From contig UQNZ01000002.1 in the NCBI GenBank assembly GCA_900542525.1, positions 62,001 through 126,000 of the forward strand: DNA of 64,000 bases, in the 5' to 3' direction. The position numbers were made by a program, and so were the translations under genes. The DNA comes from an uncultured Eggerthella sp. GTDB taxonomy: Bacteria; Actinomycetota; Coriobacteriia; Coriobacteriales; Eggerthellaceae. Of the stretch, positions 17,001-25,068 are shown piece after piece (the first letter of the stretch is position 1; every line of letters starts with the position of its first letter). The notes under the pieces are model-generated. The model worked only from the letters and a program-made list of their open reading frames with translations. It did no database searches and had not been told where the DNA came from.

Positions 17001-18704
17001 TCACGCATCTTTGCGAGATGAAGCTGCCTGCCTATCCTCATCCGTTGGCACTGCTCTATGGGGAGATACCGTGCGCACAGAAGTCTTTCGCCCGCCTTCG
17101 GCCGCCAAAGCTTCCTCGTGCTTATCATGTTTGCGGCGTTTCACCTCATGAGCAGCATGGGCCTGCAGATTCGCATTGTCGAGAATGGGCTCTTCATAGG
17201 TAACGCCCTTGCGCATCGCGATGTTCGCCTGGAAGAGCAGGAAGAGAAACCCGATGATGCCCGCAAGAAGCGAAGCGGACAGGATCGCGACCTTCGCCAC
17301 CAGAATCTGACCAGGATCGGCATACGCAAGGTTCGCCACGAAGATGGCCATGGTGAAGCCAACACCACCGAGCAACGCCGCGCCGAAGATGTGCGCCCAA
17401 TTCACGTTGTTGGGAAGCGAAGAGATCTTGAACTTCACGATCAAGAAGCTGAAGAGGAAGATGCCAATGGGCTTACCCAAGAGCAGACCAGCAAAAACGC
17501 CTAAGAACACGGGGTCTGCCACGATGGCACCGAAGCTCATTCCGCCAAGTGCCACATCGGCATTCGTTAGAGCGAACAACGGCAAGATCGCAAAATAGAC
17601 CCAAGGGTAGAGCATGCGCTCCAAGCGCGTTGCAGGGGGCACCACTTCTTTCGCCACGCGCGCAAGGTGAGATACCTCTTTCAGGTAGTCAGACTGACCG
17701 AGTACAGGAGCATCGGGTTGGAAATTCGCGCGTATCTCTTTGAGCTGCTTATTCGACCAGCGCCCGAATGAAAGCAGGTCAACGCGCGAGCCAGAGGGAA
17801 TCGTGAAGGCGAGCAGCACGCCGGCGATGGTAGCATGCACGCCCGACATGAACACGCAATACCAAAGCACCACGCCTAACAGCACGTAAGGCCAGAGCGA
17901 ATAGAAATGCAAACGATTGAGCGCCGTGAGCGCACCCAGCACCATAAGCGCTGCCAAAAGCCACAGCACGGAAGGTGCATGGCCGTAGAAGACTGCGATG
18001 ACCACGATCGCGATGATGTCGTCAGCCACCGCGAGCGTTGAGAGGAACACGCGAACGCCCGCTGGCACACGCGAACCGAGCAACGCTAGGATGCCGAGCG
18101 CGAACGCAATATCGGTCGCAGTCGGAACGCCCCAACCGCCTAAAGTTTCAGGATTTCCCTGGTTGAATGCCACATAGAAGATGATCGGCACCGCAACGCC
18201 ACCGATAGCGGCTCCTACTGGCAAGATAGCTTGGCGAATGTTCGTGAGCTCGCCGACGGTCATCTCGTATTTGATCTCGAGACCCACCAGTAAGAAGAAC
18301 AAGCACATGAAGATGTCGTTGATGATGTGCGCAAGCGACATCGAAGTATTCGCGCTGCCGAACCCCAGCGTTATCTCGGTATGCCAGAACTCCAAAAATG
18401 GTCCATACGCAGGCGAGTTTGCCACAATGAGCGAAATGATGGCACCAAGCAGCATGAAGCCAGCAGCTTTGGTTGTGGAGTGCGTGAATTCAAGAAGCTT
18501 CAAGTAGCGGCGATGATGTCCGGAAACTTCTGAGATGAATGGGGTCTTATGCCCTTGGGGGTTCTCCACGACACATGCGGCTCCCGTGGTGTGCGCACGC
18601 TCTTCGCCAGTCGACAATACATCAACGCTTGCCCGAACAGAGGCACCGGTTTGCTGCTTCTCTGCTGCATCCGAGTTCTGTGCTGAAGCTTTATCGGTTG
18701 CCAT
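17001..18704 (-). CDS. nhaA: Na+/H+ antiporter NhaA, long form
   Basis: NhaA exchanges sodium for protons and protects against salt and alkali. The core of roughly 400 residues (about 70-510) has the usual membrane helices with PTATDIAFALGILALLGSRVP, which holds the paired ion-binding aspartate region, and ADDIIAIVVIAVFY. The total of 567 residues exceeds the usual 390-450. About 60 polar residues precede the first helix and some 70 follow the last one; the tail is rich in His, Lys, Arg and Glu (VKRRKHDKHEEALAAEGG). The tail could sense pH or bind a partner, but that is inference. hpf is divergent across a 170-bp promoter region. Confidence 0.95.
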   Translation of the reverse strand: MATDKASAQNSDAAEKQQTGASVRASVDVLSTGEERAHTTGAACVVENPQGHKTPFISEVSGHHRRYLKLLEFTHSTTKAAGFMLLGAIISLIVANSPAYGPFLEFWHTEITLGFGSANTSMSLAHIINDIFMCLFFLLVGLEIKYEMTVGELTNIRQAILPVGAAIGGVAVPIIFYVAFNQGNPETLGGWGVPTATDIAFALGILALLGSRVPAGVRVFLSTLAVADDIIAIVVIAVFYGHAPSVLWLLAALMVLGALTALNRLHFYSLWPYVLLGVVLWYCVFMSGVHATIAGVLLAFTIPSGSRVDLLSFGRWSNKQLKEIRANFQPDAPVLGQSDYLKEVSHLARVAKEVVPPATRLERMLYPWVYFAILPLFALTNADVALGGMSFGAIVADPVFLGVFAGLLLGKPIGIFLFSFLIVKFKISSLPNNVNWAHIFGAALLGGVGFTMAIFVANLAYADPGQILVAKVAILSASLLAGIIGFLFLLFQANIAMRKGVTYEEPILDNANLQAHAAHEVKRRKHDKHEEALAAEGGRKTSVRTVSPHRAVPTDEDRQAASSRKDA

Positions 18705-18874
18705 CTTGTCCTTCTTTCATTTATCGTGCACACAATTGTAAACCACCTCACAACCTGTCAACTTTTCGGTTGGGTTTCAATAATCGTTCACACAAGCCTT
18801 AAAAGATGCGTTAGACTAGCTAGTTGTAAAAGCGCATTTGAACGTGCGCTCTTTAGTAACGAAGGGAAATGACT

Positions 18875-19438
18875 ATGGATATCACCGTCACCGGTCGTCG
18901 CATGAACGTCTCCGATGCTCTGCGCGATTATGCGGAAGAAAAGATCGGCAATTCGATGAAAGCGATGGACATCGCACCGCTTTCCGCAGAAGTCGTTCTG
19001 CAAGTTGAAAAGAACCCCGCGAACCCCACCCCGTGCACCTGCGAAGTTACCATGCATGCTAAGGGTCATATCATTCGTGTCGAAGAGAACGAAGAAAGCC
19101 TCTTCGCTGCCATCGACGTTGCAGCCGCTAAAGTGCTTCGCCAGCTACGCAAATATAAGACGCGCGTGCTCAACAAGCGCATGAACGCCGAACCGGTCAA
19201 CAAGCAAGCAACCGACGTCGATTATGATGCGCTCATGCAGGAACTTTCCAGCGAGGACGAAGAGATCGTACGTGTGAAGGAGCTTGAACTCCTGCCGCTC
19301 ACGGAAGAAGAAGCACTCATCGAGATCGACCTTCTGGGTCACGACTTCTTTGCCTATATCGATCGCGACACCAACGCGGTACATATCCTCTATCGCCGTT
19401 CGAACGGTGGTTATGGTCTGCTCAAGCACCAGGCATAA
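18875..19438 (+). CDS. hpf: Ribosome hibernation promoting factor, long form
   Basis: Long HPF dimerises 70S ribosomes into 100S particles in stationary phase. The N-terminal beta-alpha-beta-beta-beta-alpha domain (MDITVTGRRMNVSDALRDYAEEKI) and the C-terminal dimerisation domain (KELELLPLTEEEALIEIDLLGHDFFAYID...) are both present, joined by an acidic linker, 187 residues in all. GAAGGGA at 18861-18867 fits the second ATG (18875) better than the first (18869), which would leave only one base of spacing. A terminator follows directly. Confidence 0.95.
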   Translation: MDITVTGRRMNVSDALRDYAEEKIGNSMKAMDIAPLSAEVVLQVEKNPANPTPCTCEVTMHAKGHIIRVEENEESLFAAIDVAAAKVLRQLRKYKTRVLNKRMNAEPVNKQATDVDYDALMQELSSEDEEIVRVKELELLPLTEEEALIEIDLLGHDFFAYIDRDTNAVHILYRRSNGGYGLLKHQA

Positions 19439-19464
19439 GCGCTCGCGAACATACTCTAAAACTG

Positions 19465-19495
19465 AAACGGCCCGGATTACCCGGGTCGTTTTCTA
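19465..19495 (+). terminator. Terminator of hpf
   Basis: A 9-bp stem (ACGGCCCGG / CCGGGTCGT, one G-T pair) is followed by TTTTCTATTCC, 28 bp past the stop codon. Confidence 0.88.
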
Positions 19496-19513
19496 TTCCT
19501 TCCTTGTGGTTGG

Positions 19514-19633
19514 CGAAAGGGCACGCCCTACCTACTGCGATCAGCGGAGAGAGCAAGCGGGTAATCACAAGTGCCCCTTGGGCGTGCTGCTTGCTCGATC
19601 AAAAGGCGTCGAACGACCAGGTAGTTTGTCCCC
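19514..19633 (-). repeat. Intergenic palindromic repeat element, copy C
   Basis: The reverse complement of this stretch aligns with the left part of the element at 27677: the short palindrome with a GAACGACCAGGTA centre (19605-19633), then CGAGCAAGCAGCACGCCC and GGGGCACTTGTGATTACCCGC. The left border near 19538 reads GATCAGCGGAGAG, which also starts the copy at 31004. It fills the gap between the hpf terminator and the ABC-transporter stop codon. Confidence 0.7.
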
Positions 19634-19634
19634 T

Positions 19635-20468
19635 TTAGTCAATCACAGCATCGGATTCGTAGCGCGAAAGGAAGGCTTTGGTGCGGTTATGTTGCGGATG
19701 ATTGATCACTTGATCGGGCGTGCCCTCTTCGACGATCACACCTTTATCCATGAAGATGATCTTGTCGGACACATCACGCGCGAATGCCATCTCATGCGTT
19801 ACGATCACCATGGTCATATGCTCTTCGGCAAGTGTTCGAATGACCTTCAGGACTTCTTGCGTAAGCTCAGGATCGAGCGCTGAAGTGGGTTCATCGAAGA
19901 AGAGGATATCGGGCTGAAGACAAAGGGCGCGTGCGATAGCCACACGCTGCTGCTGACCACCAGAAAGTTCACACGGATATGCATCCTCGCGGCCTTCGAG
20001 CCCCATTTGCTTCAGAAGCGCACGGGCAAGCTTTTCAGTCTCTGCTTTATCCTTCCCTTCCACTATGACGGGCGCTTCCATCACATTGCGTAGCACCGAA
20101 TAATGCGGAAAGAGATTGAAATTCTGGAACACGAGGCCGAAGCGTTTGCGCGCTTCTTTGGCAACATCCTTGCCACTGTAGGCCGTTTTGCCTGATGCGT
20201 TGTTCTCCGCAACCGTTAGATCGCCATAGCGCAGCGCACCCGACTCGAACGTCTCAAGCAAGGTGCAACAACGCAGAAGCGTAGACTTTCCTGAACCAGA
20301 AGGCCCAATGATCGAGACCACTTCACCAGGATGGACCTCGAAAGAGATATCCTTGAGCACCATCTCAGCGCCGAAGCTCTTCTCGAGGCTCTCAACAGAA
20401 AGCACCGCTTTCCCCTGATCGTTCGCCGATCCCGTTGCCTGCGGGGTTGCTTGATTCATATCAGTCAT
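19635..20468 (-). CDS. Polar amino-acid ABC transporter, ATP-binding protein
   Basis: This GlnQ/ArtP-type ATPase powers amino-acid import. Walker A GPSGSGKSTLLRC, signature LSGGQQQRVAIARAL, Walker B ILFFDEPTSALDPEL and the switch histidine in VIVTHEMAFA are all intact. The family core begins near residue 22 (LSVESLEKSFG); the preceding 20 residues are polar and variable. It is the last gene of a leftward set with a permease and a binding protein, 18 bp after the permease. The substrate cannot be told from sequence alone. Confidence 0.94.
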   Translation of the reverse strand: MTDMNQATPQATGSANDQGKAVLSVESLEKSFGAEMVLKDISFEVHPGEVVSIIGPSGSGKSTLLRCCTLLETFESGALRYGDLTVAENNASGKTAYSGKDVAKEARKRFGLVFQNFNLFPHYSVLRNVMEAPVIVEGKDKAETEKLARALLKQMGLEGREDAYPCELSGGQQQRVAIARALCLQPDILFFDEPTSALDPELTQEVLKVIRTLAEEHMTMVIVTHEMAFARDVSDKIIFMDKGVIVEEGTPDQVINHPQHNRTKAFLSRYESDAVID

Positions 20469-20486
20469 ACCTTATACCCTCTTCGC

Positions 20487-21140
20487 TTAATCGTGATAGT
20501 AAGCCAGGCGCTTTTCGATGCGCGAAATGGCGAACTCGACCACAAAGGTGAACACCCAATAGAACAACGCCGCCACCACGAAAGCCGTAAGCGTACCTTG
20601 CGCTGAAACGATGGCGCGTGCCGTGGTGAACATCTCTGCTACACCGATCGTGAAAGCCAGCGACGTATCTTTAACGAGCACGATCACTTCGTTGCCGAGC
20701 GCGGGCACGATACGCTTGAAGACCTGAGGGAAGATGATGCGCAAGAATGTTTGCGCTTTGCTGTAACCCAAGATCTCGGCAGCTTCATATTGGCCGTGCG
20801 GGATGGATTGAATGCCACTGCGGTAGATCTCGGCGAAATAGGCCGAATAGTTCATGATGAAGGCAACCGCACACGCACCAAACTTCCAATCCATAGAGAG
20901 CTGCACGCCGAAGATATAGTACGGCGCAAAGAAAATGAACATGAGTTGTAGCATGAGCGGCGTACCGCGCATGATCGAGATGTAGAGACGAAACAGATAT
21001 GAGATCGGGCGAAAACGGCTCATGCGCCCCAGCGCCACGAGCACGCCAAGCGGAAGTGCGCCAACGAGCGTGACGAAGAAGAGCTGCAACGTAACGAGGA
21101 AGCCCTCGCCCAGCATTCCAAGCATTGTGGTGAATTCCAT
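20487..21140 (-). CDS. Polar amino-acid ABC transporter, permease
   Basis: A His/Glu/Gln/Arg-opine type permease of 217 residues with five or six membrane helices. The EAA loop that contacts the ATPase reads QYEAAEILGYSKAQTFLRIIFPQ. The N-terminal helix region (LGEGFLVTLQLFFVTLVGALPLG) and the RGTPLMLQL motif are typical of the HisM/GlnP group. One permease gene implies a homodimer in the membrane. It lies between the binding-protein gene, from which it is separated by a large hairpin, and the ATPase gene. Confidence 0.94.
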   Translation of the reverse strand: MEFTTMLGMLGEGFLVTLQLFFVTLVGALPLGVLVALGRMSRFRPISYLFRLYISIMRGTPLMLQLMFIFFAPYYIFGVQLSMDWKFGACAVAFIMNYSAYFAEIYRSGIQSIPHGQYEAAEILGYSKAQTFLRIIFPQVFKRIVPALGNEVIVLVKDTSLAFTIGVAEMFTTARAIVSAQGTLTAFVVAALFYWVFTFVVEFAISRIEKRLAYYHD

Positions 21141-21186
21141 ATGCGAACCTTATCGAAAACAGACCATTAAAACAAAGAGCAAAGAG

Positions 21187-21244
21187 AAAAGCCCTGGAAC
21201 TTCGATGATCTCGCTACGAGGAGCATCGGGACATCCAGAGCTTT
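21187..21244 (-). terminator. Large hairpin between binding-protein and permease genes (partial terminator)
   Basis: On the reverse strand AAAGCTCTGGA pairs with TCCAGGGCTTT, with an inner CCCGATG/CATCGAAG stem, and the 3' side continues into a T-rich stretch (CTTTTCTCTTTGC). Such hairpins commonly let the binding protein be made in excess over membrane components. Confidence 0.75.
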
Positions 21245-21276
21245 ACATTCAGTATGCTGCCACTAAGGGCGCAAGA

Positions 21277-22131
21277 TTATTTGAGCACCCACTTGTCGAT
21301 GGAGATCTCTTCAGGATAGTGAGAGACGATCTCTTCAACCTTGCCATCGTTGTAGAGCTCGATGAGCGCAGACTGGATCTTCTCGATCAGTTCGGTGTTA
21401 CCCTTCTTTGCGCCAACACCGTAATTCTCAGAAGAAACTACTTCGTCGAGGATGACATAACCATCTTTACCAGCAATGAGAGATTGTGCGGTGGGATAGT
21501 CGATCGCAACTGCATCGCATGCGCCACTTTCGAGCTGCATGAGCGCGGTCTGATACTCAGGAGCGGTTTCGAGCGTGCCGAGCGTAGACCCGATGGTGTC
21601 GTAGTAATCGCCGCCTTCAGCGAGATTATCGTAAGCAGGCGAATTAACCTGTGCAACTACGGTCTTACCCGCAAGATCGGAAAGGCCCTTGATGTCAGAA
21701 CCTTCGCGGACAAGGATAACCTGGTCGTTCAGGTAGTACGGATCGGTGAATTCATAGGTGTCTTCACGACCTTCGATGGTGAAGCCATTCCAGATGACGT
21801 CGATCGTGCCAGAATCGATCTGGGCATCCTTGGTATCCCAATCGATAGGGCTCAGTTCAATCTCCCAGCCGTTCTTTTCAGCAACTGCTTTGGCGAGCTC
21901 GATGTCGAAGCCGGTGTATTCGCCATTGTCGTCCTTATAGCCGAAGGGCTTGAAGGTTTCATCGAAGCCGACCACAAACTTGCCGTCTTCACCCAAGTAC
22001 TCCGGAGTGTCGCTCGAAGATTTCGACTCGTTAGACGAGCAGCCGGTCATGAGACCAGCCGATAGGCAGAGCGCGAAGGCCGCCGTGACAAAACACAGTA
22101 ATAGCTTTTTCATGTTTACCGCTTTGCTCAT
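21277..22131 (-). CDS. Polar amino-acid ABC transporter, substrate-binding lipoprotein
   Basis: This is a family 3 solute-binding protein. A hydrophobic signal ends in the lipobox LMTGC (about residues 27-31), so the mature protein is anchored to the membrane by a lipid. The two-lobed domain starts at KFVVGFDETFKPFGY and includes YTGFDIELAKAVAEKNGW, ANGFTI-like and EFTDPYYLNDQVILVREG segments. AGAGGT lies 5 bases before the ATG at 22131; an internal ATG at 22113 is possible. First gene of the transporter operon. Substrate unknown, probably a polar amino acid. Confidence 0.94.
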   Translation of the reverse strand: MSKAVNMKKLLLCFVTAAFALCLSAGLMTGCSSNESKSSSDTPEYLGEDGKFVVGFDETFKPFGYKDDNGEYTGFDIELAKAVAEKNGWEIELSPIDWDTKDAQIDSGTIDVIWNGFTIEGREDTYEFTDPYYLNDQVILVREGSDIKGLSDLAGKTVVAQVNSPAYDNLAEGGDYYDTIGSTLGTLETAPEYQTALMQLESGACDAVAIDYPTAQSLIAGKDGYVILDEVVSSENYGVGAKKGNTELIEKIQSALIELYNDGKVEEIVSHYPEEISIDKWVLK

Positions 22132-22228
22132 ATTTACCTCTTTGCTATAGATTTTCTACACTTATATCTGAAAGGCTGCATGATGCGCCTATCGGATATG
22201 CCACTTTAGCACTATGGAGCGTTAAAGC

Positions 22229-22912
22229 ATGACTACTATAGCACGGAACACCGCGCGAAAAACGAGAATTCGACTGGCCTGCCCAGCTGATGCGGCGGCG
22301 GTTTGTGCTATTTACACACCTTATGTGGTCGATACTGCAACCACCTTCGATCTTGTGCCGCCTACGCTTGAAGAAATGGAACAGAAGATCGCGACCATCT
22401 TGGAAGAACGTCCGTTCTTGGTGGCAGAGATCGAACGAGACGATGCCAACACTGCATTCGCTGCTTCTTGCGGCGAAGCTTGCGATGGCGAAACCTTCAC
22501 TGTTATTGGGTATTCTTACGCTTCGGCATTTAGGCCACGCAAAGCCTACCTCCATTCGATCGAGACTTCGGTTTATCTTTCGCCCGAAGCGAAAGGTCAT
22601 GGTCTTGGAACCAGGCTCTACGGCGCGCTTGAAGAAATCCTGCGCCTTCAGAATGTGTACAACGCAAACGCCTGCGTTACTTATACAGAACCCGCCGACG
22701 AGACGTGCCCCTCTACGAGCCGCATCTTCCACGAACGAAGAGGCTATGTTCGGTGCGCGCACATCCCGAACTGCGGGCACAAGTTCGGCCGTTGGTATGA
22801 CATTCTCTGGTTGCAGAAACAACTTATCCCGCTTTCACAAGAACCCGAAGGATTCATCCCGTTGCCACAGGTGGACAAGGATGCGATCGCGGCGATTCTT
22901 GAGAAGGCATGA
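22229..22912 (+). CDS. GNAT-family N-acetyltransferase, phosphinothricin-acetyltransferase type
   Basis: The fold is that of the PAT/YncA subgroup: IRLACPADAAAVCAIYTPYV near the N-terminus, ETSVYLSPEAKGHGLGTRLYGALEEI as the acetyl-CoA loop (Q/R-x-x-G-x-G/A), and HERRGYVRCAHIPNCGHKFGRWYDILWLQK at the end. Compared with typical members of about 170 residues it has an insertion around 75-90 (DDANTAFAASCGEACDGE) and a C-terminal extension of 25 residues. Members acetylate amino groups of methionine derivatives or phosphinothricin; the substrate here is unknown. It stands alone, divergent from the ABC transporter. Confidence 0.87.
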   Translation: MTTIARNTARKTRIRLACPADAAAVCAIYTPYVVDTATTFDLVPPTLEEMEQKIATILEERPFLVAEIERDDANTAFAASCGEACDGETFTVIGYSYASAFRPRKAYLHSIETSVYLSPEAKGHGLGTRLYGALEEILRLQNVYNANACVTYTEPADETCPSTSRIFHERRGYVRCAHIPNCGHKFGRWYDILWLQKQLIPLSQEPEGFIPLPQVDKDAIAAILEKA

Positions 22913-22961
22913 TCTCCCTGCTGTACAAGTTAAATAGGATACTGCGCGCATTCGCCCTGAA

Positions 22962-24350
22962 CTAGCGCACGCGCACAAGAGCGATAACGAATAGCCCAAG
23001 TGCAAACACGCCCGAAAGACCGAGCGCCAGCTGAAATCCGAGCAAAGGCGAGCCAAACGCCTGAGCGCCCAGCGTGATCGAAAACACCATGAGTGCCGTT
23101 CCCATCGAAGCGACCGCTTGACGCACCGCTGTAGAAAATGATGATGCGTCGGTCATCCTGTTGGGAGCAAGCTCCTCCATACTCCACGAAGTAAGAGGGC
23201 TAATCAGACCTGATACACCACAAGCACGGATTCCCTGCAGCAGCAAGATGAGCCAAAATGGCGTCGAAGCATCCATGAACGCCATCGCTGCTGAACCAAA
23301 CGCAAGACAAGCTCCGAAGGACACAATAACTGGCCGAGCGTGGAAGCGGTCGGTAAGATAGCCGGCAAGCGGGTTGACGAAGAGCGCTGCGATGGTACCC
23401 GGCAGCAGCACCAAGCCTGCTTCAAGCGCTGTTCCGCCCCATATATTCTCAATGAACAGCGGCACGATGAGCGTGATACCCATGAAGCTCGCGTAAAGGA
23501 AGTTCGACGCCCAGAATCCCACTACGAATTGCTTTGATCTGAATATATCCATGTTGATGAGCGGATCATCGATGCACTTTTGTCGTTTGATGAAGACAAC
23601 GAGTGCAACAACACCAATAAGAATCGGCGCCCAGATCGACAGCAGTGCTGCGCCGGCATCTGAAGCATTCGAAAAACCGAGCAGCAAGAAACCGAACCCG
23701 AGTGCTGAAAGAGCAACTGAAGCTACATCGAGCGAAGCCGTACGCTTAATACGCGGCGATCGCACGATAAAGACGCATGCACAGACAATGAGCACGATCA
23801 TGCAGGCGGCAAGAATAACGAACAAGCTGCGCCAGCCTGAAGCCGTGACAAGATAGCCGCCTACGGTCGGACCAATGTTCGGCGCAAAGCCCATAGCAAT
23901 ACCGGCGATGCCCATGACCGTTGCACGCTTGTTCGGCGGAAATGAGGTCATGACGATACTCATCATCATCGGCATGAGAATACCCGCAGAAACTGCCTGG
24001 AGCGCACGTCCTACCAGCAGCAAGACAAATGATGGCGCGAACATATCAATGATGCAGCCAACTGCAAAAAGACAAAGGGAGAAGATGGTGAGCTTTTTGA
24101 GAGGAAAGCGCCGCATGAGATAGGTGACCACAGGGACCGTAATGCCGATCACGAGCATATAGAGCGTAGTAACCCACTGACCAAGCGCCATATCGACCTT
24201 GAAGTCTGCTGCTATTCCGCCGAACATCGCGTTCATCGCGGTTTGGGAAAGATTGCCTAACGCTGAACCCAAGATGATGATAACGACCGGAATGACAACC
24301 TGAGCACTCACGTGTTCTCTCGGTACCCTGGTAGGTGTGTCGGTCATCAT
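22962..24350 (-). CDS. MFS transporter, DHA2 (drug:H+ antiporter, EmrB-like) family
   Basis: The 462-residue protein has 12-14 hydrophobic segments. Residues near 50-75 (DMALGQWVTTLYMLVIGITVPV) match motif D1 of DHA2 pumps, LLLVGRALQAVSAGILMP is motif B with the proton-coupling arginine, and GIAMGFAPNIGPTVGGYL is the antiporter motif C. It is likely to export a toxic compound. It has no membrane-fusion partner nearby and is related to the MFS half of the CBS fusion at 54463. Upstream lies an AT-rich region with inverted and direct repeats that may serve either this gene or the panF operon. Confidence 0.92.
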   Translation of the reverse strand: MMTDTPTRVPREHVSAQVVIPVVIIILGSALGNLSQTAMNAMFGGIAADFKVDMALGQWVTTLYMLVIGITVPVVTYLMRRFPLKKLTIFSLCLFAVGCIIDMFAPSFVLLLVGRALQAVSAGILMPMMMSIVMTSFPPNKRATVMGIAGIAMGFAPNIGPTVGGYLVTASGWRSLFVILAACMIVLIVCACVFIVRSPRIKRTASLDVASVALSALGFGFLLLGFSNASDAGAALLSIWAPILIGVVALVVFIKRQKCIDDPLINMDIFRSKQFVVGFWASNFLYASFMGITLIVPLFIENIWGGTALEAGLVLLPGTIAALFVNPLAGYLTDRFHARPVIVSFGACLAFGSAAMAFMDASTPFWLILLLQGIRACGVSGLISPLTSWSMEELAPNRMTDASSFSTAVRQAVASMGTALMVFSITLGAQAFGSPLLGFQLALGLSGVFALGLFVIALVRVR

Positions 24351-24505
24351 ATCTCCCTATGTTCGTCTCTTCCCCTTTTATCTTAGCGCATTGAAAACAT
24401 GCCTGCTCAAAGGCGTATTGAACAGATCAAACAACGTGCCCTCTCAAGATAATATGACTATCGTTCCTGTTCAATGAGCTTTTTGTAGAGAAAGCTACGG
24501 AATCA

Positions 24506-24582
24506 TTACAAAATTTCACTCATTGCTTTCAAACCGTTACAAAACTTTACACTGGACACTCCTGATCATCATAGGAGTGTCC
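24506..24582. promoter_or_regulatory. Candidate regulatory region upstream of the panF operon
   Basis: Two direct repeats, TTACAAAATTTCACT (24506-24520) and TTACAAAACTTTACACT (24537-24553), are 31 bp apart. They are followed at once by a perfect inverted repeat with 10-bp arms GGACACTCCT (24554-24563) and AGGAGTGTCC (24573-24582). The hairpin lacks a T run, so an operator or leader structure is more likely than a terminator. The remaining bases from 24351 to 24639 show nothing else. Confidence 0.5.
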
Positions 24583-24639
24583 TGAAATAGGCATGCCCTC
24601 ATGCGATAGCACATCGTTTTCAACGGGCTGCTCCTACCA

Positions 24640-25068
24640 ATGAAAGCTGCATCCATGCTCTATCGTGAACGCATGAGCCAAGCGAACAAAGAAGCGAAGG
24701 TCACGCTTATCGGCGTTGCTATCGTGATCGCATGCTGGCTTCTCTTCGGCTTCGGTTTATACGGCGTCGATATTGAGATATTCTCCACGCCGCTGTGGAT
24801 CGTAATGGGCTGTTTGGGTACATGGATCGTAGCGATGGTCGTGAGTGTCATCCTAGCTACGAAGGTTATCGAGGATTGCCCCCTCGATGAAGATGACTTC
24901 GGCAGAAAATATCAGATCAGCGACGACACTCCTGTGCAAGTTACTCCTATGACGATCGATCAGGATCTTATCAAGACCATTGAAAAGACTTCGGTCACAC
25001 CACGAAAACCCATCAGCAACACGGCACATCGCACGCGTGAGCACCGCAATGAAAAAGAGGTGCGATGA
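24640..25068 (+). CDS. yhdT: YhdT-type small membrane protein (DUF997)
   Basis: The protein has two membrane helices (about 22-42 and 51-73) and the family pattern of ANKEAKVTL before the first helix, PLWIVMGC between helices, and IEDCPLDEDDF after the second. YhdT is found next to the pantothenate symporter PanF in many bacteria and is assumed to be an accessory subunit. Here it overlaps the symporter start by 4 bp, which supports that. The C-terminal 45 residues are a polar extra tail. The start is uncertain: ATGs at 24640, 24655 and 24673 are in frame and none has a strong ribosome site; the family match begins near the last. Confidence 0.85.
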   Translation: MKAASMLYRERMSQANKEAKVTLIGVAIVIACWLLFGFGLYGVDIEIFSTPLWIVMGCLGTWIVAMVVSVILATKVIEDCPLDEDDFGRKYQISDDTPVQVTPMTIDQDLIKTIEKTSVTPRKPISNTAHRTREHRNEKEVR

